NCBI GenBank assembly: GCA_037074765.1 | Contig: JBAMDO010000065.1 | Location: 1 to 64,000 of the forward strand | Reading direction: 5' to 3' | Source: Mansonella perstans | Taxonomy: Eukaryota > Nematoda > Chromadorea > Rhabditida > Onchocercidae | Length of the DNA: 64,000 nucleotides | Part shown: one piece after another, positions 40,101 through 51,600 of the stretch | Numbering within the stretch: position 1 is the first letter of the stretch | How the letters are laid out: each line of letters starts with the position of its first letter | Position numbers and translations under genes: made by a program | The notes under the pieces: generated by a model | The model's input: only the letters and a program-made list of their open reading frames with translations | Told to the model about the DNA's origin: nothing | Database searches by the model: none

Positions 40101-42735
40101 TGAAATTACAATATTTTCAAAAAAAAAACCGATTGTAATTTTCATTAATTTTAATCATACAAATTAACATGTATCTAAATGATTAACAATATTATTAATT
40201 AGTTCATCAAATAAATTCATTGCAAAATTTTTCGAAAAAAAAAACATGATTTCAATGAAATGCACTATTTTATTGAAAGGATCAGATTTTTTTTTCCAGC
40301 CTGGCATAAGATTTGATACCTCCGAAACCAATGGTAAGCATTGAGATTGTAATAAAATAAAGACCATCATAAATGCTCCATCCTTCAATCCATGAAATGA
40401 GGTAACTTGCAATAATTACATATGCAAATAATAAAATATAAATTACAGCAAAAGGTACTTCAACAAAATGCGCATTTTCCAAATGAGTCCATAAAAAATC
40501 TGCAATCTAAAAAAAAAATATCGGAATGTTCTAATTTAATATTTTGGAGAAATTTTTTCAAGTATTCTGGGATTCATATACTACGTTTTTATCATAAAAA
40601 CAATCAAAAGATTAATTCATTTAATTAATCAATATTATGTCATTGTTTATTTTTTATTGGTGTTATATATATATAAATAGATTTGAGAAAGTTCTGTTTA
40701 AATTAAGCTTTAAGATACTTCATCTTGGCTACCAGAAATGATAATTTCATCAATTGACACTTCAAAAAATGTTTGAAGTCTTTGTTTTACAACTTTATGC
40801 TTCAACACTTCGGCATATGCTCGATTGAGAAATTCGATGAAAAACTTCGCCTGAAATTAATCAATTGATAATTTTAGATTATCTTTGCAATTGATATAAC
40901 TGAAAATTACTGCTAAGTTTTCCACAATGTTTCAGAATTGAAATGGTGAACTCAATAAAACAATCACATATTATATAAGGTGAATAGTCATCATTTAAGT
41001 TTAATGCTTGAAAATGCTTAAAAAACTGATAATTACCAGATCAGTAATTGTAATGAGAAATAATGGAATCCCGATAAATAAATAGACAATGATAAACAAA
41101 CGCGAAAGATAAGAATCTGATGCATTGGTACCATATCCTAAAGAAAAAAACATTGTGGATCTCTTGAAAATAATAAATCTTCAAAGTAAATATTTTTGTT
41201 TTCTACTTGATAAATTTCAAAAATTTTCTTTTTTTCAAAAAAATTTTTCTTTCAGTTTTCAATTTTCGAAAAAGAATTCTTAGATTAATTTAAGAAATAT
41301 TTATAAAACTAAAAAATAGCCTATTGATGTTAGAGCAGTTGCTGCAAAAAATAAATTCCACATTGATTTCGAACTTATTTCATGTTCCAATTCCTGTAAT
41401 CTTTGAATCTTTAAAATTTAAAAAAAAAAATGTTCAAATTTCATTACTATTAAAATGATTTTGCTATCAAATGAAATATATTATAATTAAAAATTTAATT
41501 TTCTAGAAGAAAGTTCAAGAGTTCAAATCTTGCAAGAGGAGTTATCTGTCTTCTTTAATTTGTAAAAACTATTTCGATATATTCATTCCTATTACACATT
41601 ACTTGTCTTGCTTAGTATGTATCACATGGATCAGTTTTAAATTTTCATACACTTGCATGTGTGGACATTTTTTTTTTTAAAAAAAAAAAGGCAATACTGT
41701 TGTTGGCCTTCTCATAAGTGATCGGTTAATGTATTTCTCTAATATTTGATGAAGTTTTGAAACATAAACATCCAGTGCTTTTTCCAAATCTTCTTTTTTT
41801 TCTTTATTGAGCGTGGTTGAATTATTTCAGCAATTAAACTTTCTTTAATTCTGAAATTTGTCAAAATTCGTCAAACATTTGAATTAAATTTTTTTTTTTT
41901 ATTTTAAATTCTGGAAACTACAGTCACATACCGTTTCTTTATAAGATTAACTAAAACATATCAGAAATATTCGATATTTCATGAGGCCAATGAAGATGGC
42001 AATAAGTTTAAGATACCTTAAGATATCTTTACTTTATCTAATACCTGTGGAGTTAAACATAGAAATTTAAGAATTTATGCATTTATGCAATGAATCGATT
42101 TCCGATTCGCTGCAATAATTTTTTGAAATTTTGAAGTTCTATAAGCATTTAATCAAGATCAGATCAACTAATGATTTAATTTGCACAAAAGGTATCCAAA
42201 TGCTTACTCAGCCAGTACATTTTCATCTGCCCCTGTATGCTCATCAATGTGAAAAAATGCTGTCAATGATAAACTACCCACAATCGCATAGCAAATTGCA
42301 GCAAGCAAAAGACTGATATGTGGTAGAGCTGTACTATTAATCTGAAATACCAGTTCAGTGTTAATTGTTATATAAATTAAGCACTGATCATTTTTATTTA
42401 ATTAGAACAAAGCTAAATTAAAAAAAAAAATGCTACGCATTTTAATCTCCACATTTTTTCTCTTGTATCGGATATTGGACACATGGATTATTTTGTGATA
42501 TTATACGGAACGTAAACTTATATTCATTAATTGCGCTTTTCTCATTTAATTGCAAAGTAAAAAAAAAATAGAAGAGATAAAAATGGCTAAATTATTTCCG
42601 CTAAAATTTTTATTTTATTTTTTCAGAACTTTATTCTGATAAAAAGAAAAAGATGACCAATTGTTTGGTGATGCCAAGCTGAGATGAAGTTATTTTTTTT
42701 AACCGGCATAAATCAGCCTCTGTGTTAGTGCACAT
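37155..42735 (-). CDS. Two-pore-domain (TWK) K+ channel with two FN3 domains
   Basis: Exons 5' to 3': 42658-42735 (candidate start), 42208-42341, 41698-41850, 41321-41393, 41037-41137, 40719-40850, 40320-40506, 39957-40099, 39638-39752, 38787-38907, 38496-38665, 38186-38283, 37508-37620, 37155-37239; about 567 residues. It shows M1 (SLLLAAICYAIVGSLSL), pore 1 filter SIGYGT, M2 (FIIVYLFIGIPLFLI), M3 (AVIYILLFAYVIIASYL), pore 2 filter TIGFGD and M4 ending TYYIDRLHFFGR, a K2P hallmark set, so a dimeric leak K+ channel at the plasma membrane is expected. The C-tail carries two FN3 domains (about 373-469: PRNLRAIDS, IVLTWDPP; about 470-567: SLSLKAISSE, YIVCVTARHNYG). Oddities: a one-base frameshift at a T8 run in 41698-41850, a GC donor at 41319-41320 and an AT donor at 37506-37507. 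Without the last, it would stop at 37504 inside FN3-2. Confidence 0.8.
37661..37811. repeat. CA/CGCA microsatellite in a channel intron
   Basis: ACAC with regularly spaced GCAC units, lying in the intron between 38186 and 37620 of the K2P gene. Its Thr/His-rich and Cys/Val-rich ORFs on both strands are repeat artefacts. Confidence 0.9.
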
Positions 42736-45700
42736 TTTTTCCACCGTATCCCTCTACTGAATATTTGCTATATTGGCAATCGTAACATCTACAGTGAGTA
42801 GCTGAAATTTTTTCCATCAATTTGATCATGTCTTATTTGATACTAAACAATAAGAAAAAAGCTTTTGTTGTAAAAAAAAAGTTTAATTTTTAATTATTTA
42901 ATTCATTTTTGCTTTGTCTCTGATGAATGACAAAATTTTCAACAAACGGATACATCGACAATTTTCAAAATTTTTTCTATTCCACTTATTTACTGCAATT
43001 CTCGTAGTATCCTACGAAATTCGAACAGTTTGTGAAATCACAGTAATAAATGGTAAGGTAATTAATCATACTTGGTGCACTTTTATATTTCACGTTAATC
43101 AATTGAAATATTTGCAATCATTTAATGCAATATGCAAATTATTAAAAGCTCAAAATTAGCTGTCCTATCAATTTTACGGTCTAGAAATCTAAATATTGGT
43201 TCAAATGGTAAAAAAAAAAAGGTAGTAAATTGAGATAATTTAAAATTTTTATAATAAATTCTGTAAAATAATTTTCTAAAAAATATTTTAATCAATTAAG
43301 GAAATATTAAAATATGGAAATGAGCATTTAAAAAAAAAAAGAGCTTAAAAAAAGTTCTAATGATTTCAGTCGTTTGAATGATTGTTTCTATAATAGAATG
43401 CAAATAGAATCTGGCATAGGACCAAAACCAGCCAACAATATCATCCCAAAATCCGTGAATATAATGGCCACAGGCTGCATTTCAAGCTCATCTTTTCTGC
43501 CTGCTATTTTTATAACATTCCCTAGAGTACTAGCTATCAAGTTAAAAACTTTTGCAAAATATTCTTCGATAACACACATACACACATATATATAATGTAT
43601 TGGTTTTTTTTTTTCCTTTTCTCATTTTTAAAATAACTAATGAATAATTTTAAAATTGCCAAAAATATAATTGATAATCATTTTCGCTTTTTTAATTATA
43701 TGACAAAACATGTTTGTGAATAAGAATTATTGCTTTAAAAAAAAAAAAAAAAAAATTAGAGCCCAAGTGTGGAATTCTTACTATTTTCAAAAGATAGCTA
43801 AATTGGGCAATTTCAAATTTCATACAATAAATTCTTTTTGCAGTTTTATAAATATATCAAATATATAAAAAAAATTTTTAAGCATTATTTGGCTTTTTTT
43901 ATTTTTTAGTTAATTTTTCAATGCAAATGAATGTTTCATATGCCATCACATCATGACCGATATTCACATAACGATACTGATTCAAAGTTCAAAGTTCAAA
44001 TGTCTTTTGATCATTTATGCGTTTTGTCAAATACAATGCAAATCATTCATTAAATGCAAATAATTTTTCAAAACTTAAATAATTTTTGCAATAACTAAAG
44101 CTAATTTGTTATCATACAAAAGCTATTTGTTGCCTGAATTAACAAATTATCAGATCAAAATGCATATGATTTAAACTATTATTTTGTTAAGAATCTCTCT
44201 TTCTCATTCTCTCTCTCCCTATTTCTCAGTATTTCTCTCAACGTAGGTTAAATATAATTCTTAGTTTCAAGTGGATCAATTTTAATTTTTTTAGTCTTTT
44301 TTTTAAAATAATCTTTTTCTTAGAAAGAAAAACTTTTTCTGTACCGATTAATCCATTCATTATAATTTATACAATTAGCAATAAAAAATTTTTAATTTTA
44401 TTACTGCAAAGAATGAATTGAAAACTTTGAAATGTTAAAAATGCGATGATGCCGTGCAAGAGTAACGAAGTGACTGAATCGTCGTTGCAATTATTTCCCT
44501 GCAGTAATTTCATCTTCAAATAATGTACATGCAATATATCCGGTATAAGCTACTTTTTCTGGTTCTTTTTTTCTCTCAGTAACCGGTTACGGAAAAGGCA
44601 AAATTTTGAAATATTGATACAATTTTCACTATTCGTTTAAATACAGCTTTCGGAAAATTTGCGACATTTTTTTTTGCAGCGCAAATCATTTTATTTGATT
44701 TAAAAATTGATTTTTTGAAATATTTCACTTCAAATATAAAAACTATTTACTACCAAATGAGAGAAAATAGTGCAAAATATATTTCAAACGTCTTTTTTCC
44801 CATTCACTATCTCTAATCCTTAATTTCATTTTTTTTTTTCATGGATTTTCTTATGTTGAAGTGAATAAATTTAATTTTTAAGCAAAATTTTTACAAATAA
44901 AGACTTTGCTCGTTTAATGAACTTTTTTTCCCATCTTTTCCCACTTATATTCTCGGCTATTTTCATTAAATGATTATTACATTACAAATAATATGGATAT
45001 TACATTCCTGAGAAATTCCTCAAAAAAATTTTTATTTCATAAATTGAAATTTTTAAAAAATATAAATTCAAATTTTCATTTATTTCATTTCTAAATTGAT
45101 AAGGAAGTTAAGGAACATACCTTATCGATTTAAGATAAAAGATTGTATAAAATGAATTTTCATTGAGTGAAATTTAAAATTAACTAAAGTAAAGTGAAAT
45201 TTTCGAAAAATTCCTAGCATTCTAAATTCGAACACATTTGTCTTACAAACGATACTAACATCATTAGAAGAAAACTTTTATGTGAAAATCATGAAAATAA
45301 AAAAAGAAAGGAAAACAAATGTTCAAAATTCGTCGATGCTTGACCGTAAATAAATGAGCAAGAACATTATAGGACTGATTGGTTCCACTCGGGTAGGCTT
45401 TACAAATAAATCAAAGTACTGAAGCAAAAGCGGAAGTAACGAACTAATGGATGAAACTAATTTCTCTTTGTTCTTTACAACAAATTTAATTATTTTAAAG
45501 AAATTATTTCTAGTAAATTTTTCTTAAAAGCTAATCATTTTTTTTTTTGCCCACTTTAAAGACAGGGATAAGAGAAAATTAAAATCTGCAAAGTCAAAAT
45601 CCAAGTTTGACCCTTCAAACGCACTTTTTTCTTGACTTAAAAAAGTGTTTAAATCAAAACCAAATATAAAAGATAAACCATACAACAACGCAATAAAGTG

Positions 45701-48649
45701 AAAGCAATTTGATGGATAACTTTCACTTTTTATTACATCTATTTTCTCTCTGTTATGGCCAATTTGCTCCGTTATTGAAAGTTCGTGAAGAGCCAATTCC
45801 GCGATGACAAAAGTAGCCTGAAGTATTATCCGAATGATGTTGACGAGAAGGCATACAAATGAATGGAAAGAAGTAATAGATTGGTGCTAATCCATAAGGG
45901 TTGATCAATAAAAAGAAAACTATGAGATTTATATTTTCAAATTTCGAAATTTAGAAATTTCTATAGAGAGCAAACAATAACTTTCAAATACCGGAATTTA
46001 ATTATAAAATGGAGAACTTTTAGTTACCTAATTAATGGCATTAGAATCAAGGTTATGTGATATACTGACAGAGAATTAATCGAGCTACGGTGCAAAAGTA
46101 AAAAGGTAACTAGGGTTATTTGTGTTAATAGGTTAGAGCTGAGCATAATGAAAGAAACCAAAAGCTTCGAAAATGTATTCTTAACTAAAGTAAGATCTGA
46201 ACCACAATAAAAACTGTCACTTTTCCGAAAATGCAACAGTAATTATTTCTTGTTCGATTATTATGTGTTAACATATAGCCTAGGCTCCACAAAATTAGGC
46301 TTTACGGTTTATAAAATAGGTCATATTGTTGTGAACTAATAATTCAAATATATTTTTCTTTGACAAATTTATCGATAATTTCGATTCTGTTAAAGAAAAA
46401 ACAGTTTAACGAATTAGGAAAATAAATTTGAGGAAATCATTGTGGAAATGAAAAGGCAGTTGTTAATTAATCATTGTACTTACCGTTTCAGCAAGTTATC
46501 GCATTGACTCAAAAATTGTTTATGAAAGTTTTTTCTAAACTTATTTCGACATCACACTGAAATTATTTCGAAGCGGCATACATTCATTTCCATACTGCAA
46601 ATTTAAAATTCAATTAATTCGATATTTAATCCTCTCATAAGTTAAACTTTATTTCATCAATTATAACTAATAAATTACACGTTAGTGGTTCAAATTAATA
46701 ATAATCCAATCAGTTGCTATGTTAGTTAACACTTACTCTAGTTAATTTTTACCTACCATACAAAGTTCCATTTTGGAACTGCAAAATTTTTAAAACTTAT
46801 TTACAATGCTTAGAAATTCCAATTTGTTATACATGAAATTAAACTTCAATTATTATTCAGTTAAGAAAAAGAATTCTCTTGATTTAAGGATGAAATGAAA
46901 TTTCAATTATTATTCACTCAAGAAGAAGAATTCTCTTGATGAAGCTTCATGAAACTTCAATTTGAAAGAAGAATTCTCTTGATTAAGGATGAAATGAAAG
47001 GATTAAAACTGGTGATATTATATTTTAATTGCAAGGTTTAAGAATCAAAGGAATTGATAAATTTTGGAGAAATTGACTTGAGAATTTAGCAGAAGCCAAA
47101 CTCGCAATTTTTTTCACTGTCATCATTTTATTCAATGATTAATTGGATTCAGTGAACGCATTAAGCATTCAAATTTGAAAGGATTTTTTTTTGAATTATA
47201 AATAGACCAACTATTTGAATTTAAAATAAATTTTGGAATTGTGACAAAGAAAAAACTGTACAAATTATATTTTAAAGAAATTGTCGCGATGAAAAAATGT
47301 TTTTTCTTTTTCGCATTTCCATTTCCAATTTAATAAATCACTAAATTATTCCGAATCCAACGATTTTTAAGCACTGTTATCAATTTTCACCCTTTGACCT
47401 TCGCATTATCAATAAAAAGGTACAGGAAGTTTATTGTACCCATTTAATATATTTTTTGTTTTTATAATAAAAAGTAGAATATAAAGAGATCGTCCTAGGC
47501 TTTTATTCCAGCGAATCATATAAGAATGCCCTAGATTACTATGCTATTATGATGGATTACGGTAAATTAAGGACTACCATATTTTTTCCCTCATTGCTAT
47601 CATTTTTATTTAATAATATCAGGAGTTTTTTATAAATAAATATTTCTTTATTGAATAGAATTAATTTATTGGAAGAAGGAAGAGTGAACTTTTAGTATCA
47701 AATTTTGTTTTTATATTTCAATCACAAATTCTAATATCTATGCTAACTGTTGTTTTCTATTATTCTTTTCTTCTTCATATTAACATTAAATTAAAATTAA
47801 TGGTATTCGATTATGCAAATTTTTAAGAATTTTTAAGGATTAAACGGACACATAATTTCGTCTGTTTGATAGAAAATAATAATTAGCATAGATACATATA
47901 GAGAAATAATTATTAGTATAGATATTTTCTGTCCAGTCATTTCATTATTTTGATTTCATTTTTGAAATATGGAATTTCCTAAATTACTTTTCTTTATTTT
48001 CCTCATTATTTCCATTGAATTGTCTATCAGCTATCTTATCATTAAGGTCCATTCCGGACAGTAATGGACGATTAATCAGTTAAATAGACATTCTCCAACA
48101 ATCATCATTAATGCATTTATTTGCATATTATTCCATTGCACTACTCTGAAAAAGATTGTGCATGATCATACTTAATTGTTAACTAACTTGCCCATCAATA
48201 AGATTTATCATATCATGCACACTTTTTTCTTACTTAAGATTGATATCATGCATCTTGAATGCACATCATTCATTGATTGGCTGATGCTATTATCATAATT
48301 ATTCTCTATTTTAAGTAACGTTATTAGTATTCTCTATCTTAATTCTTAATTAAGTATTTTATGTCTTCATTTAACATTGAAAGTTTTTTTTTTCAATTAA
48401 ATATTTTCTGTCTTCATTTAACACTGAAAGCTTTTTTTCATCCTTTTGCTTTTTCATTTTTCTATCAACGTTAAAATTTGTAAATTTATGTTAATTGACA
48501 AAAAAAAAGAATTTAAAAGCTTTTTTTTTTTGGATCATTTTGTTGCGCTTTAGAAGTAAACACTTTAACTTAATTAGTTTATTAAAAGTTTCAATTAAAA
48601 CAGATTAGCTCTCTGTGTGTGACCATCATATTTAATGCAAATGACGATA
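42736..48649. other. Large, mostly empty divergent intergenic region
   Basis: This 5.9-kb region separates the divergent K2P (-) and Tudor (+) genes. It is AT-rich with many homopolymers. The only coding-like signals are a hydrophobic minus ORF at 43388-43585, an interrupted ORF at 45323-45886 with an exon-like segment beside it (46028-46236), and a 50-bp exon-like segment near 47518-47567. None could be joined into a convincing gene. Confidence 0.45.
45323..45886 (-). pseudogene. Interrupted intronless ORF, hydrophobic product, unidentified
   Basis: One minus-strand frame stays open for about 120 codons from 45886 to a TAA at 45524-45526, then continues in the same frame for another 66 codons to a TGA at 45323. 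In sequence this AT-rich so long an open frame is uncommon by chance. The product alternates hydrophobic segments (VCLLVNIIRIILQATFVIAE, FHFIALLYGLSFIFGF, SSISSLLPLLLQYF) with charged ones. No family is recognised. It could be a decayed multi-membrane gene, a second bacterial insertion, or chance; the opposite strand also reads in pieces. Confidence 0.25.
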
Positions 48650-51600
48650 ATGTCATCAAGAACAAAGAATGGTCGAGCATTATGGATTGAAGAATTTATG
48701 GAAGAAGATCTCTATCAGGTATGTTCGCCATACGAAGTTCGAACTTTCTTTTTATTAATTTAATAATAAAGTTAAAATTATCTATTTTGTACTATTTATG
48801 CTTGTTGAAATGATTGCTTTGTCTTTAGGTTGCCTTTTTTTTTTTGAAAAAAATTTTGATGAATGAGTTTTTGAAGTTAGTAAAATTACAGCGCCTTATC
48901 TTTATTCGCTATTCAATATGGAATTGATTAAATTTTTTTGAATTAATTTTTGCTAGTTTATTTTCATCGATGTAATTTCAACATTTATCTGTTTGTTTGT
49001 TTATATGTTTGACAGCGATCGAAAATTTAGTTTCTTAACAACTAAATATTTAAAATGAAACCCTATTACTTTTCAAGGATTATCAGTACTTCTCAATGAA
49101 TACATGCATGGACAGGTTAACTTGCTTGAATTGCAATTCGAAAAGTCGCGAAACGACTGATTATGCTATACCTTCAAACTTTATTTTTAAAAAGCAAAAT
49201 AGCGAATATCCAAAAAAAATGGGTACGTTTCTCTGTGAAAAGAAAAAAAATAAAAACTTTATTTTTACGGTATTTTATAACTACGAAAGAAATGACCCGA
49301 AATATTTCAAGGAGTTTGGCCAGAAAAATATTTCAAAAAACGAATATCGCTTATTAACGGGTGAATTAATTCATAACATTATAATTAACGGTGACAGTAA
49401 TAATAATTTTTAATAATAACTGTAAAAATAATAATATTTAGTGATAGGAACAATATCAGTAACAATAATTAATAATGATAGTAATAACAATAATACAATA
49501 ATAAATAGTACCAAGAACAATAAATAACAACAATAGTAATCATAATAATAATAATGGTAAATAATAGCAATAGTAGTAATACTAATAATGGTAGCAATAA
49601 TAGTGATAATCAGTAATATCTCTACTAACTTTCTAAAGTACTGAAAAAATGTTTATAAGATTGCCATTGTAAGGTCACTATCGTATATTAAAATTATTTA
49701 TCATATTTAGATTAAAAATTGAAAATATTTTTTCTTTATTTTTCAAAAATTTCGATTTTTTTTCCGCGAATTTTTTTTTCCAAAAAAAAGTAAAATTCGT
49801 AAGCATTATTGCATAATAAGCGAAAAAATACAAATTATGCATATTTAAATGAACTAACAATTTGTTTAAATCGTTTACAGTATTGCTAAAGTTACGGTGT
49901 AATACAGTTTCCAATCCATGTTATATGTTACCGTATGATTATCCAATAAAAGGTACCATTTTGTATGTGAATCGAAAAGAAAATTGCTTATATGTAAGAC
50001 CGGAAAATCTCGATGAGATATGCTGTGTGTTGGAAAAATTTTTATATGAAATTAAACAAATGGTATTATGTCCTGCAACATCAAATAAAATTAATATCGG
50101 TAAGTTACATTCATTTCAATCCTTTTTTTCAGATTTAATATTTATCAATTATTTAATTAAAATTATTTTAAAACTTTCAATATCGACATTAATCGTAATA
50201 AATGTTATTTTCAAAAATTTCATTAGAGAAATGTATGATTTTTTCTTTTGGCTTTTGTGTATTTTCATTTAAAAAATTTCGATAGTTTTTTTTTTCATCT
50301 TTGTTTTCTTTTGATCTCTGAGAAATTCTTCGTTTATGGAATTTTATGCGACAATTTTATGATCTTTTAAAATATTCAAAGAGCCAAAAGACAAAATATC
50401 AGGAGAGCATTTCAGACAGTGTTTATTTAATACGTCGACCGGTCAGTAATGTTTTGGCCCGTGGTGTTTGTGCTCATATGTATTTTAATTGGCAAATGGC
50501 GACAAAATGGCAGGTTGGGAGTGTTTTTTTTCTGATTTTTATTTAAGTTTTGAAATTTCAAAAATTTAAGAAATATGTAAATTTTAGAATATACTTCATA
50601 TTAAATAGATTTTTATATATAAATAATCTTTGTCCATCCAATTGTTCTTTTCTTTAGAAATTTTACTAGACAATGGTTTTCAATAAACTTAAATAAGTTT
50701 TGTTAAATTAAACAAGGTTTAAATAATTAATAAGTCTTGTTATTCTATGCAGCCTAATCCAATTAAAGTTATTTCTCGAGAATATTTCAGACATTTTGTT
50801 CCTTGCCATCGTTTTATTCTAAATTTACTGGCATATGACATTTCAACTTATCTTTATATTCACAGATTTCCTCTATGTTATGTCCCTATTTCAGTAATAC
50901 CTCAATAGATGGTTACCATATTATTTTTTATATCATCCCTGCTCACACTGATTTCACTTATCTTGGAAGTTATTCAAATCTATTTGAATTTCTCAGTGCC
51001 GAGTAATCAGAATGTTTTTTTTTCTTTTTTCTAAAAAAAAAATGTTTTTTTTTCTAACGGTTAAAATTTGTTGACTAAAAAGGAAAAATTTTTCTCGTAA
51101 AAAAAGCCTATCTCTGCTCCAAATATTATTGTTCAAGATATATGTTATCTCTTCTTAAAATGACAATACTAGCTTACTAGCTAATCTTCTGACCATTTTG
51201 ATTAGGCTCAATTTTCTGAATACTTTTTTTTGTTGCATAATTCAATTAGGAGCAGTTATTACGATTGCTTACTGTTATCTCTTTACTTTTTTGTTTTTAT
51301 CATTTTTTTCTCCCAAAACTTTGAAATTAATTAATATATTATTTCGAATGATCAATCCTGTTATCAAGAGTTGTTATTGAATTTCCGCTATGCAGCAGTA
51401 CTGTTTGTTTATCAAATTAAAATTTCCTTTATCAATATCGTTTTGATTATATGCCGCATTTATGGATTATTCAAGCCTTCAAATGAATAATTATGGCTGA
51501 ATAAAAGTAGCGTAGGTTTCAACTGTCAACTCTGTTATCACATTACTTCCACACGTAAATGTATAAATGTTTTCCACATGCATCCTTTTGACGTGTAATA

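Noticed and set aside
43388..43585. Minus ORF of 65 codons with a hydrophobic stretch (IIFTDFGMILLAGFGPM), considered as a channel N-terminal exon or a second bacterial insert
   Set aside because: No good splice donor joins it to the M1 exon in phase, and no family is recognised. The plus strand is open over the same span, so the coding strand is unclear.
49079..49115. Exon-like segment after CTTTTCAAG, considered as Tudor-gene exon 2
   Set aside because: It ends in phase 2 and cannot be joined in frame to the exon at 49892-50099; kept out of the model.
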